From the NCBI GenBank assembly GCA_036499825.1, contig DASYCZ010000037.1:124001-188000 (forward strand): 64,000 nucleotides of DNA, given 5' to 3'. Position numbers and translations under genes: made by a program. Positions within the stretch are counted from its first letter, which is position 1. Each line of letters starts with the position of its first letter. Below, in pieces: positions 51,211-60,029 of this stretch. The notes beneath the pieces are model-generated. The model was not told the origin of the DNA. It saw only the letters and a program-made list of their open reading frames with translations, and searched no databases. This DNA is from Paradevosia sp036499825 (GTDB taxonomy: Bacteria > Pseudomonadota > Alphaproteobacteria > Rhizobiales > Devosiaceae).

Positions 51211-52185
51211 ATGCGGCGTCGGAAACTGAGCAAGGAGGAAGAAGCAGCGACGTCACCGTCTTTGCGCGGCGGTCGTTTTCCCATGACGGCTTTGATCCAG
51301 ACACTCGCTGTTGCGGAATATCTCAGCTTCCATCGTGCCGCCCTGGTGCTCGGCACCAGCCAGTCGAGCGTCAGCACAAGGATCAGGGCGCTGGAGGGCG
51401 ATCTTGGCATCATCCTGTTCGACCGCAACACGCGCGGTGTCCGCCTAACCGAAGCCGGACGCCGTTTCGTCGATCAGGTCCATGACGCCTTGGGCATCCT
51501 CGACCAGGCGATCAAGACGGCGGGGATGCAGGCGCGCGGCGAGGAAGGCGAGCTTCGGGTTGGTGTTCACGCCCTCACGGCGGGCTGCTTTCTCGACCGC
51601 CTGCTGGAGCGCTTCCACACCGAGCATCCGGGCGTTCACCTGCACATCAATGAAGGCACGGCGCGGGATGCGCAGCTCATGGTGCGCGAAGGCAAGCTTG
51701 ATCTTGCCTTCATGGCCGGCACTCACGAACTCCCCGACCTCAATTCCCGCATCATCTGGCGAGACCGCCTGATGGCGGCGCTGCCGGCAAAGCATCCGTT
51801 GGTGGCACAGGCAGATGTCAAATGGCGGCAGCTTGTGGAAGAAATCTTCCTCGTCCGGCACGGCGGCACCGGCCCGCAGGATCATGACCTGATCGTAGCG
51901 CGTTCGGCCGGAAAATGGCTGCTGCCGAGGATCCAGCGCGTCAATGTAGGTCGCAGCGCGCTGCTGTCGATGATCGCGGCCGGGCATGGCATCTCGCTTG
52001 TGGTCGAGGAAGGCGCGGCGGCCAGCACGGCGAATGTCACTTTCCTGCCGATCCGCGACGAGGCTGAAACCGTCGCCTTCTCGGCCGTCTGGTCGCCACG
52101 TAACCGCGATCCTGCGCTTGTGAAACTGCTCACACTGGCGACTGAGATAAGCAGATCCGGCCCGCAGGCCGATTCGTGGTTTTGA
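51211..52185 (+). CDS. LysR-family regulator of the ICE traG-linked type (copy 2)
   Basis: 324 residues from ATG 51211; ATG 51283 is a shorter possibility and starts the HTH almost directly. HTH: TALIQTLAVAEYLSFHRAAL, LGTSQSSVSTRIRALEGDL, NTRGVRLTEAGRRF; effector domain with LVRHGGTGPQDHDLIV and SLVVEEGAAASTANVT. It is homologous along its whole length to copy 1 (45819-46784). Its place before traG makes it the likely resident ICE gene. No ligand can be assigned. Confidence 0.88.
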   Translation: MRRRKLSKEEEAATSPSLRGGRFPMTALIQTLAVAEYLSFHRAALVLGTSQSSVSTRIRALEGDLGIILFDRNTRGVRLTEAGRRFVDQVHDALGILDQAIKTAGMQARGEEGELRVGVHALTAGCFLDRLLERFHTEHPGVHLHINEGTARDAQLMVREGKLDLAFMAGTHELPDLNSRIIWRDRLMAALPAKHPLVAQADVKWRQLVEEIFLVRHGGTGPQDHDLIVARSAGKWLLPRIQRVNVGRSALLSMIAAGHGISLVVEEGAAASTANVTFLPIRDEAETVAFSAVWSPRNRDPALVKLLTLATEISRSGPQADSWF

Positions 52186-52337
52186 TTTCCGGCAGGGTGC
52201 CAAAATAGTGCCGTCGCAACCCATCCTATTTACAGCCGATAGTATCCTATAGCCCTCCGGTCGCACCTTTATTATTGCTCTCGGCATAATTCCCCATTCC
52301 CTGATCGGCTCCGGAATTTTTGAAAATTGGAGCCTAT

Positions 52338-54314
52338 ATGCGTGGAGGCCGAGTTCTTTGGGGTCAGATCACCGTCGTTCTCACCATCGTGTTGATAACG
52401 ACCTGGGCGGCGACACAATGGACCGCATGGCGGCTCGGTTTTCAGGCGCAACTTGGAGTGCCATGGTTCGAAGTGGCGGGTTGGCCTGTCTACTATCCGC
52501 CGATTTTCTTCTGGTGGTGGTTTTCGTTCGACGCCTATGCGCCCGCGATCTTCACCGAAGGCGCGATGATCGCCGCATCAGGTGGCTTCATCGCCATCGC
52601 CGCCGCCATCCTCATGTCGATCATGCGCTCGCGGGAAGCCAAGAACGTCGCGACCTACGGCTCAGCCCGATGGGCGGAGGACAAAGAAATCCGCGCCGCT
52701 GGCCTGCTTGGCTCGGATGGCGTCGTGCTCGGCTGCTACGATCACGACTATCTGCGCCATGACGGACCGGAGCATGTGCTGTGCTTCGCGCCGACACGAT
52801 CCGGCAAGGGCGTTGGCCTCGTGGTGCCAACGCTGCTGACCTGGCCGGGAAGCTGCATCGTTCACGACATCAAGGGCGAGAACTGGACCCTGACAGCAGG
52901 CTTCCGCGCCAAACATGGCCGCGTCCTCTTGTTCGATCCGACCAATGCGGAATCGTCGGCCTACAATCCGCTGCTGGAGGTGCGGCAGGGTGAATGGGAA
53001 GTCCGCGACGTGCAGAACATCGCCGACATTCTTGTCGATCCCGAAGGCAGTCTCGACAAGCGCAACCATTGGGAAAAGACCAGCCATTCGCTCCTTGTCG
53101 GCGCGATCCTGCATGTCCTCTACGCCGAACCCGACAAGACGCTGGCCGGGGTCGCCAACTTCCTCTCCGATCCGCGCCGCCCGGTGGAAGCCACCTTGCG
53201 CGCCATGATGGACACACCTCATCTCGGCGAAGCCGGTGTGCATCCCGTCATCGCATCATCCGCCCGTGAGCTGCTGAACAAATCCGACAATGAGCGATCG
53301 GGTGTGCTCTCAACCGCCATGTCGTTCCTCGGCCTCTATCGCGATCCGGTTGTGGCACGAGTGACGGCGCGCTGCGACTGGCGCATTGCCGATCTCGTAG
53401 GAGGCAAAAAGGCCGCCAGTCTCTACCTCGTCGTGCCACCTTCCGACATCAACCGCACCAAGCCGCTCATCCGCCTGATCCTCAACCAGATCGGCCGACG
53501 GCTGACGGAGGAACTGACCACTTCGGGCAAACGCCATCGCCTGCTGCTGATGCTCGACGAGTTTCCGGCGCTCGGGCGGCTGGACTTCTTCGAAAGCGCA
53601 CTCGCCTTCATGGCCGGCTACGGCATCAAGGGGTTTTTGATCGCGCAGAGCCTCAACCAGATCGAACGCGCTTATGGCCCGAACAACTCAATCCTCGATA
53701 ACTGCCATGTGCGTGTCGCCTTCGCCACCAACGACGAGCGCACCGCCAAGCGCGTGTCGGATTCGCTCGGCACGGCGACAGAGATGCGCGATTCCACCAA
53801 CTATGCCGGCCACCGGCTATCGCCATGGCTTGGGCATCTCATGGTGTCGCGGCAGGAAACGGCCCGCCCGCTGCTAACCCCCGGCGAGATCATGCAGCTT
53901 CCGCCCACTGAGGAGATCGTCATGGTGGCGGGCACACCGCCGATCCGCGCCAAGAAGGCGCGTTACTTCGAGGATGCACGTTTCAAGGAACGCCTGCTGA
54001 CGCCGCCCGCGCTCGTCCATCCATCGCCCGCGACTGGCAACGACGACTGGACCCGCCGCGTGGTGCCCGTCGCGGCCACCGCGCCGAATGCAGGCGCGAG
54101 CATGGATGATTCCGCCAATGCCGGCATCCGTCGCGAACCGGAGTTGCCGGAGCAAGAGGAGATCATCCCGCCACCACCACTGCCCTCACAGGAGTTCGAT
54201 CTTCTGGACGACGAGCCGGATGTTGATGCCGCCAAGGCGCGCGCCCTGCGCGGGCGGATGCGGGGCATTGCCCGGCAAGCGTCGCTGGACTCCGGCGATG
54301 GCATCGAGCTTTGA
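52338..54314 (+). CDS. traG: TraG/VirD4-type coupling ATPase
   Basis: 658 residues from ATG 52338, which follows GGAG; a TTG at 52320 would add six residues. Two N-terminal hydrophobic segments (GQITVVLTIVLITTWAA and EGAMIAASGGFIAIAAAILM) anchor it in the inner membrane. Then Walker A APTRSGKGVGLVVPTLL near 150-160, Walker B LLLMLDEFPALGRLDF near 403 and NCHVRVAFATNDERTAKRVS. The C-terminal 100 residues are Pro-rich and acidic. It passes the relaxase-DNA complex to the Trb channel. Length matches the family. Confidence 0.95.
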   Translation: MRGGRVLWGQITVVLTIVLITTWAATQWTAWRLGFQAQLGVPWFEVAGWPVYYPPIFFWWWFSFDAYAPAIFTEGAMIAASGGFIAIAAAILMSIMRSREAKNVATYGSARWAEDKEIRAAGLLGSDGVVLGCYDHDYLRHDGPEHVLCFAPTRSGKGVGLVVPTLLTWPGSCIVHDIKGENWTLTAGFRAKHGRVLLFDPTNAESSAYNPLLEVRQGEWEVRDVQNIADILVDPEGSLDKRNHWEKTSHSLLVGAILHVLYAEPDKTLAGVANFLSDPRRPVEATLRAMMDTPHLGEAGVHPVIASSARELLNKSDNERSGVLSTAMSFLGLYRDPVVARVTARCDWRIADLVGGKKAASLYLVVPPSDINRTKPLIRLILNQIGRRLTEELTTSGKRHRLLLMLDEFPALGRLDFFESALAFMAGYGIKGFLIAQSLNQIERAYGPNNSILDNCHVRVAFATNDERTAKRVSDSLGTATEMRDSTNYAGHRLSPWLGHLMVSRQETARPLLTPGEIMQLPPTEEIVMVAGTPPIRAKKARYFEDARFKERLLTPPALVHPSPATGNDDWTRRVVPVAATAPNAGASMDDSANAGIRREPELPEQEEIIPPPPLPSQEFDLLDDEPDVDAAKARALRGRMRGIARQASLDSGDGIEL

Positions 54315-54325
54315 GGAACACCGCC

Positions 54326-54787
54326 ATGCAGATCAAGACCCGCATGAATGTCTATTTCGATCCGGCGCTGTTGAAGCAGGTCGACGCGCTGGCCCTTCGC
54401 CGCAACATCTCCAAATCGGCGATCGTCGAAGCGGCGGTCGCATCTTTCCTGTCCGCCGATGCATCCGAACGGCTGGAAGCGGCCATGTCACGCCGCATGG
54501 ACAAGCTCGGCCGCCAGCTCGATACGGTCGACGAAGATCTCGCCATCTTGGGTGAGACCGTCTCACTGTTCATCCGCATTTGGCTCGCCGCCACGCCACC
54601 GCTGCCGGAGAGCGCGCAAGCCTCCGCGCGTGCGAAGGGAGCCGAACGCTTCGAGGGCTTCTTGCAGAATCTCGGCCGGCGTCTGGCGACCGGTGACAGG
54701 TTCCTGAAAGAGCTTTCGCGCGATGTCGACGCGCATCACGACGCAGCGTCGCCAGATCAATTGAGGGTGGATGGCGATCCATCCTGA
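54326..54787 (+). CDS. CopG-like ribbon-helix-helix protein
   Basis: 153 residues; ATG 54326 follows GAGGA (TTG 54311 is the alternative). KTRMNVYFDPALLKQVDALALRRNISKSAIVEAAVASFL (in parts) is a ribbon-helix-helix DNA-binding domain in the first 45 residues. The middle helix (LGRQLDTVDEDLAILGETVSLFIRIWLA) may make coiled contacts. Genes of this type sit between traG and trbB in this ICE group and probably regulate the transfer operon. The start overlaps neither neighbour. Confidence 0.88.
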   Translation: MQIKTRMNVYFDPALLKQVDALALRRNISKSAIVEAAVASFLSADASERLEAAMSRRMDKLGRQLDTVDEDLAILGETVSLFIRIWLAATPPLPESAQASARAKGAERFEGFLQNLGRRLATGDRFLKELSRDVDAHHDAASPDQLRVDGDPS

Positions 54788-54858
54788 ATATTCAATCCAT
54801 CCTATTCGCCGCCGATGGCCGCCGACCCCCGCACACACTTAGATACTTGTTGAACCGA

Positions 54859-54895
54859 CCCGATTTCGGGCTCTTTTAATCGACCCCGATCGGGG
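54859..54895 (+). terminator. Hairpins between CopG-like gene and trbB
   Basis: CCCGATTTCGGG (54859-54870) is followed by CTCTTTT, a small terminator-like unit, and then by the perfect palindrome CCCCGATCGGGG (54884-54895). They lie in the 144-base gap before trbB, and could end traG transcription or regulate trbB as an operator. Confidence 0.4.
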
Positions 54896-54931
54896 AACTG
54901 TCTGTTGCGTCCCGTGGAAATTGGGGACGGC

Positions 54932-55915
54932 ATGACTTCTTCTCACCAGAAACCGGAGGCGATGCAGCGCGGCGCGCGGATGTTGCGCACGGCGCTCGGT
55001 CCCGCCATCGCCCGGTTTCTGGAAGACCCCGCGGTGGTCGAGGTGATGCTGAACCCGGACGGGCGCATCTGGATCGACCGGCTTTCCGAAGGACTGGCCG
55101 ATACCGGCGAGATGATGTCGCCCGCCGATGGCGAGCGCATCGTACGCTTGGTCGCCCATCACGTTGGCGCGGAAGTTCACGCGCGCAGCCCCCGCGTCTC
55201 GGCCGAACTGCCCGAATCCGGCGAGCGCTTCGAAGGCTTGCTTCCCCCGGTCGTCGCCGCACCGGCCTTCGCCATCCGCAAGCCCGCCGTCGCTGTCTTC
55301 ACCCTCGACGATTATGTCGCCGCCGGGATCATGACCGCCGATCAGGCGGTGACGCTGCGTGAGGCCGTCATCTCCCGCGCCAACATCCTCGTCGCCGGCG
55401 GCACGTCCACCGGCAAGACCACGCTAACCAATGCGTTGCTCGCCGAAGTGGCGAAGGGCACGGATCGCATCGTCATCATCGAGGACACGCGCGAACTGCA
55501 ATGCGCCGCGCCGAACCTTGTCGCCATGCGCACCAAGGATGGCGTCGCCTCGCTCTCCGATCTCGTCCGGTCCTCGCTACGCCTGCGTCCCGACCGCATC
55601 CCGATCGGCGAGGTGCGCGGCGCTGAAGCGCTCGACCTCTTGAAGGCATGGGGCACAGGGCACCCGGGGGGCATCGGCACCATCCATGCCGGTTCGGGCA
55701 TCGGCGCGCTGCGTCGACTCGAACAGCTCATTCAGGAAGCCGTCGTCACCGTCCCGCGCGCGCTGATCGCCGAAACCATCGACCTCGTCGCCGTTCTCTC
55801 CGGCCGCGGTTCCGCGCGCCGGCTCGCCGAACTCGCCCGCGTCGAAGGGCTCGGCCCCGACGGCGATTACCGCATCACCCCAGCCACCCCCACCAGCACA
55901 GGAGAATCTTCATGA
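54932..55915 (+). CDS. trbB: TrbB, VirB11-type ATPase
   Basis: 327 residues from ATG 54932 (after GGGGA). N-terminal domain with VVEVMLNPDGRIWIDRL, then Walker A GGTSTGKTTLTNALL near 155-168, Asp box VIIEDTRELQC, Walker B region LRPDRIPIGEVRGAEALDLL and the His box GTGHPGGIGTIHAGS. All four VirB11 motifs are present. It is a hexameric ATPase on the inner-membrane face that powers pilus and channel assembly. It overlaps trbC by four bases. Confidence 0.95.
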   Translation: MTSSHQKPEAMQRGARMLRTALGPAIARFLEDPAVVEVMLNPDGRIWIDRLSEGLADTGEMMSPADGERIVRLVAHHVGAEVHARSPRVSAELPESGERFEGLLPPVVAAPAFAIRKPAVAVFTLDDYVAAGIMTADQAVTLREAVISRANILVAGGTSTGKTTLTNALLAEVAKGTDRIVIIEDTRELQCAAPNLVAMRTKDGVASLSDLVRSSLRLRPDRIPIGEVRGAEALDLLKAWGTGHPGGIGTIHAGSGIGALRRLEQLIQEAVVTVPRALIAETIDLVAVLSGRGSARRLAELARVEGLGPDGDYRITPATPTSTGESS

Positions 55916-56244
55916 TCCGTTCCACCATGCGGGCGCACCGTTTCATCACCACGGCCGCCGCCTTCACCTACGTCAATCTGATCCTCGTCCCAGCCGCCCA
56001 TGCCTCCGGCTCGTCGATGCCGTGGGAAGCCCCGCTTCAGAAAATCCTCCAGTCGATCGAGGGGCCGGTCGCCAAGATCGTCGCGGTCATCATCATCATC
56101 TCGACGGGCCTGGCGCTCGCCTTCGGCGACACGTCGGGTGGCTTCCGCAAGCTGATCCAGATTGTCTTCGGCCTCTCGATCGCTTTCGCAGCCTCAAGCT
56201 TTTTCCTGTCATTCTTCTCGTTCGGCGGTGGGGCACTCGTCTGA
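55912..56244 (+). CDS. trbC: TrbC, VirB2-type pilin
   Basis: 110 residues. A basic start, then a signal segment (FITTAAAFTYVNLILVPAAHA) with Ala-His-Ala before the cut, and two mature hydrophobic helices IVAVIIIISTGLALAFGD and GLSIAFAASSFFLSFFSF. Pilins of this family are cyclised in RP4; TraF is present to process it. ATG overlaps the trbB stop as ATGA, and TGATG couples it to trbD. Confidence 0.93.
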   Translation: MIRSTMRAHRFITTAAAFTYVNLILVPAAHASGSSMPWEAPLQKILQSIEGPVAKIVAVIIIISTGLALAFGDTSGGFRKLIQIVFGLSIAFAASSFFLSFFSFGGGALV

Positions 56245-56522
56245 TGGCGGTTGCGTTCGAACAACTCGACGTGCCGGGCTTCATTGTCCCGGTCCACCGC
56301 GCGCTGACCGAGCACATCCTGCTCGGCGGCGCACCGCGCTCCATCGCCATCCTGAACGGAACGCTGGCCGGGGCCGTCGGTCTCGGTCTGCGCCTCTGGC
56401 TGGTCGGGCTCCTCATCTGGGCGGTCGGGCATTTCGCGGCCGTCTGGGCGGCCAAGCGCGATCCGCTCTTCGTGGAAGTCGGTCGCCGGCATCTGCGCGT
56501 CCCCGGCCATCTGGCGGTCTGA
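56244..56522 (+). CDS. trbD: TrbD, VirB3-type membrane protein
   Basis: 92 residues. After FIVPVHRALTEHILLGGAPR, an opening typical of VirB3/TrbD, there is a hydrophobic hairpin (AILNGTLAGAVGLGLRLWLV, GLLIWAVGHFAAVWAA). RRHLRVPGHL ends it. Small inner-membrane subunit of the T4SS that works with TrbE. Its start overlaps the trbC stop by one base; trbE follows after nine bases. Confidence 0.92.
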   Translation: MAVAFEQLDVPGFIVPVHRALTEHILLGGAPRSIAILNGTLAGAVGLGLRLWLVGLLIWAVGHFAAVWAAKRDPLFVEVGRRHLRVPGHLAV

Positions 56523-56531
56523 AGGAGGCGC

Positions 56532-58979
56532 ATGATGATGAACCTTGCCGAATATCGCCGCACCGCCAGCCGGCTTGCCGATTTCCTGCCCTGGGTCGCG
56601 CTCGTCGCCGATGGTGTTGTGCTCAACAAAGATGGCAGCTTCCAGCGCAGCGCGAAGTTTCGCGGGCCTGATCTCGATTCCGCCGTCGCCGCCGAACTGG
56701 TCGCCGTCGCGAGCCGCATCAACAACGCCTTCCGCCGTCTCGGCTCCGGCTGGAGCATTTTTGTCGAGGCACAGCGCCACGAGGCGGCGACCTATCCAGC
56801 GAGCACATTTCCCGATCCGGCTTCTGGCCTGGTCGACGCCGAGCGCAGGGCCGATTTCGAGGAAGCCGGGGCGCATTTCGTTTCGAGCTATTTCCTCACC
56901 TTCCTCTATCTGCCGCCGGCCGAAGAAGCCGCCCGCGCCGAGACATGGCTTTACGAGGGCCGCGAACGCTCCGGCGTTGATCCCCATGAGATACTGCGCG
57001 CCTTCACCGATCGCACCGATCGCGTGCTAGCGTTGCTCGACGGCTTCATGCCCGAATGCGCCTGGCTCGATGACGGCGAAACGCTGACCTATCTGCATTC
57101 CACCGTCTCATTGAGCCGCCATCGCGTTCGCGTGCCGGAAATGCCGGTCTATCTCGACGCGCTGCTGGCCGATCAGCCGCTGACCGGCGGGCTGGAGCCG
57201 CGCCTTGGCGATCAGCATCTTCGCGTTCTCACCATCATCGGCTTCCCGACCGCGACCACGCCCGGCCTGTTGGATGACCTCAACCGGATCGCGTTCCCCT
57301 ATCGGTGGTCGACGCGCGCAATCCTGCTCGACAAGACGGACGCCACCAAGCTCCTGACCAAAATCCGTCGGCAATGGTTCGCCAAGCGCAAGTCGATCGC
57401 CGCTATCCTGAAAGAGGTGATGACCAACGAGACGTCCGCCCTCTTGGACACCGATGCCGCCAACAAGGCTGCCGACGCCGACATGGCCCTGCAGGAGCTT
57501 GGTGCCGACGTGGCGGGCATGGCCTATGTCACCGCTACCATCACGGTCTGGGATGTCGATCCCCGTCACGCCGACGAGAAACTGCGCCTCGTCGAGAAGA
57601 TCATTCAGGGTCGCGACTTCACGGCCATGATCGAAACCGTCAATGCCGTCGATGCCTGGCTCGGCTCGCTCCCCGGACATGCCTACGGCAATGTCCGCCA
57701 GCCGCCGGTCTCGACGCTCAATCTTGCCCACATGATCCCCCTCTCTGCCGTGTGGGCGGGGCCGGAACGGGACGAGCACTTCAATGCTCCCCCGCTGCTT
57801 TACGGCAGAACGGAAGGTTCGACCCCGTTCCGGTTATCCCTACATGTCGGCGATGTCGGCCATACGCTCGTCGTCGGCCCGACCGGCGCGGGAAAGTCCG
57901 TGCTGCTTGCACTGATGGCCTTGCAGTTCCGCCGCTACGAGCGTGGTCAGGTCTTCGCCTTCGACTTCGGCGGTTCGATCCGTGCCGCCGCGCTCGCCAT
58001 GAATGGCGATTGGCACGACCTTGGCGGCGGCCTGACAGAAGGCTCCGACGCTTCGGTCTCGCTCCAGCCGCTTGCCCGCATCGACGACAGCTATGAGCGC
58101 GCCTGGGCCGCCGACTGGATCGTGGCGATCCTCACGCGCGAAGCCATCACCATCACGCCGGAAGCCAAAGAGCACATCTGGGCGGCGTTGACCTCGCTCA
58201 GCACCGCGCCGGTCGGGGAACGCACCATCACCGGCCTCGTCGTGCTGCTCCAGTCCAACGACCTGAAACAGGCGCTCCGGCCCTATTGCGTCGGCGGTCC
58301 CTACGGCCGCTTGCTCGATGCCGAAACCGAACATCTTGGCAGTGCGCCCGTGCAAGCCTTCGAGATTGAAGGGCTTGTCGGGACCGGCGCAGCTCCGGCC
58401 GTCCTTTCCTATCTCTTCCACCGCATTGGCGACCGGCTCGACGGACGGCCGACATTGCTCATCATCGACGAGGGTTGGCTGGCGCTGGACGACGAAGGCT
58501 TTGCCGGCCAGCTCCGCGAATGGCTGAAGACGCTCAGGAAAAAGAACGCATCGGTCATCTTCGCTACGCAGTCGCTGTCGGACATCGACAATTCGGCGAT
58601 TGCGCCCGCGATCATCGAAAGCTGCCCGACGCGGCTCTTATTGCCGAACGAGCGCGCCATCGAGCCGCAGATCACAGCGATTTATCGCCGCTTCGGGCTC
58701 AATGACCGCCAGATCGAGATCCTCGCGCGGGCGACACCCAAGCGGGATTATTACTGCCAGTCGCGACGCGGCAACCGGCTGTTCGAGCTGGGCCTGTCCG
58801 AAGTCGGCCTCGCGCTCTGCGCCGCGTCCTCCAAATCCGATCAGACCCTGATCGCACAGATCATCGCCGAACATGGCCGCGACGGCTTTCTCGCGGCCTG
58901 GCTCCTCGCGCGCGATGCCGGCTGGGCCGCCGATCTCATTCCCAACTTCCCCCAAGCCGAAAAGGAGACTTTGTCATGA
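56532..58979 (+). CDS. trbE: TrbE, VirB4-type ATPase
   Basis: 815 residues. Three ATGs in a row (56532, 56535, 56538) follow GGAGG; I give the first. The N-terminal half (VALVADGVVLNKDGSFQRSAKF in parts) is the VirB4 N-domain; the C-terminal half has Walker A GPTGAGKSVLLALMALQF near 449, DFGGSIRAAALAMNGDW, Walker B TLLIIDEGWLALDDEG near 640 and FATQSLSDIDNS. Main motor of the secretion channel at the inner membrane. It overlaps trbJ by four bases. Confidence 0.95.
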   Translation: MMMNLAEYRRTASRLADFLPWVALVADGVVLNKDGSFQRSAKFRGPDLDSAVAAELVAVASRINNAFRRLGSGWSIFVEAQRHEAATYPASTFPDPASGLVDAERRADFEEAGAHFVSSYFLTFLYLPPAEEAARAETWLYEGRERSGVDPHEILRAFTDRTDRVLALLDGFMPECAWLDDGETLTYLHSTVSLSRHRVRVPEMPVYLDALLADQPLTGGLEPRLGDQHLRVLTIIGFPTATTPGLLDDLNRIAFPYRWSTRAILLDKTDATKLLTKIRRQWFAKRKSIAAILKEVMTNETSALLDTDAANKAADADMALQELGADVAGMAYVTATITVWDVDPRHADEKLRLVEKIIQGRDFTAMIETVNAVDAWLGSLPGHAYGNVRQPPVSTLNLAHMIPLSAVWAGPERDEHFNAPPLLYGRTEGSTPFRLSLHVGDVGHTLVVGPTGAGKSVLLALMALQFRRYERGQVFAFDFGGSIRAAALAMNGDWHDLGGGLTEGSDASVSLQPLARIDDSYERAWAADWIVAILTREAITITPEAKEHIWAALTSLSTAPVGERTITGLVVLLQSNDLKQALRPYCVGGPYGRLLDAETEHLGSAPVQAFEIEGLVGTGAAPAVLSYLFHRIGDRLDGRPTLLIIDEGWLALDDEGFAGQLREWLKTLRKKNASVIFATQSLSDIDNSAIAPAIIESCPTRLLLPNERAIEPQITAIYRRFGLNDRQIEILARATPKRDYYCQSRRGNRLFELGLSEVGLALCAASSKSDQTLIAQIIAEHGRDGFLAAWLLARDAGWAADLIPNFPQAEKETLS

Positions 58980-59734
58980 AATTCCACCGTTCCCCCGCAA
59001 TGCGCCTTGCCGCTGCGCTGCTGACCGCTCCCGTCATCGTGACGCCGATGCTTGCCACGCCCGCGCACGCGATCATCGTGTTCGACCCCAGCAACTATGC
59101 GCAAAACGTGCTCACCGCCGCGCGCACGCTGGAGCAGATCACGCACCAGATCACCTCGCTTCAGAACGAAGCGCAGATGCTCATCAATCAGGCAAAGAAT
59201 CTCGCGAGCCTGCCGTTCTCCGCGCTCCAGCAGATTCAGCAGTCGGTACAAAAGACTCAAGCGCTTTTGCAGCAAGCACAGAACATCGCGTTCAACGTCC
59301 AGCAGATCGACCAGATGTTCAGCCAAAAATACGGCAACGTCTCGATGTCGGCGACCGATCAGCAACTCGTCGCCAACGCACGCTCGCGCTGGCAGAACAC
59401 AGTGGGTGGCTTGCAGGACGCTATGCGCGTGCAGGCGGGTGTCGTCGGCAATATCGACAGCAACCGCACACAGATGTCCGCGCTCGTCAGTCAGAGCCAA
59501 TCTGCGACCGGCGCGTTGCAGGCGACGCAGGCGGGCAATCAGCTTCTCGCTCTCCAGTCGCAGCAGCTTTCCGATCTGGTCGCGCTTCTCGCCGCCAACG
59601 GGCGCGCGGGTGCGCTCACCGAGGCCGAACGCGCCGCCGCAGCCGAACAGGGCCGCGAACAGCGTCGCCGCTTCCTGACGCCGGGTTCGGGCTACCAGCC
59701 CGGCAGCGCGCAAATGTTCAACAACGGCAACTGA
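58976..59734 (+). CDS. trbJ: TrbJ, VirB5-type periplasmic protein
   Basis: 252 residues with a signal peptide: basic MKFHRSPAMRLAAALL, hydrophobic VIVTPMLATPAHA with AHA cut near 32. The mature protein opens with IIVFDPSNYAQNVLTAARTL and is long-helical and Gln-rich (ALQQIQQSVQKTQALLQQAQ), as VirB5/TrbJ proteins are. It lies in the periplasm or at the pilus tip. The helical repeat of Gln and Leu suggests a coiled coil. Coupled to trbE. Confidence 0.92.
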   Translation: MKFHRSPAMRLAAALLTAPVIVTPMLATPAHAIIVFDPSNYAQNVLTAARTLEQITHQITSLQNEAQMLINQAKNLASLPFSALQQIQQSVQKTQALLQQAQNIAFNVQQIDQMFSQKYGNVSMSATDQQLVANARSRWQNTVGGLQDAMRVQAGVVGNIDSNRTQMSALVSQSQSATGALQATQAGNQLLALQSQQLSDLVALLAANGRAGALTEAERAAAAEQGREQRRRFLTPGSGYQPGSAQMFNNGN

Positions 59735-59744
59735 GGACGGGCTT

Positions 59745-60026
59745 ATGGACGGCAAGATGCTGGCCCGGCTGGGCGCAATCGTATTCGTCACTGTGGCCAT
59801 CACGGCGACGGCGATCGAGATGACCCGCAAAGAGGACGCGCCGGCGGTTCAGTCGGCGCGTCCTTTGCAGACGGAGCCCGATCCGCTGCGCGAAGGGCAG
59901 CTCCGGTGCCAGCAGCTTGGCCAGAAATCGGCCGACGACGCCGAATGCCTTCGCATCTGGGCGGAAACCCGCGACCGTTTTCTCCGCCGCACGCCCGTCG
60001 CGCCCCAAGCACCGGATGGGCGGTGA
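59745..60026 (+). CDS. TrbK-alt, putative entry-exclusion protein
   Basis: 93 residues: one N-terminal hydrophobic helix (LGAIVFVTVAITATAI), then RKEDAP and a polar part with PLREGQLRCQQLGQKSADDA and ECLRIWAETRDRFL. This is the TrbK-alt pattern found in ICE trb operons; unlike RP4 TrbK it has no lipobox. It would sit in the inner membrane facing the periplasm and bar redundant transfer into cells with the same ICE, which is inferred from family and place. Two Cys residues may form a disulfide. Confidence 0.85.
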   Translation: MDGKMLARLGAIVFVTVAITATAIEMTRKEDAPAVQSARPLQTEPDPLREGQLRCQQLGQKSADDAECLRIWAETRDRFLRRTPVAPQAPDGR

Positions 60027-60029
60027 TCC

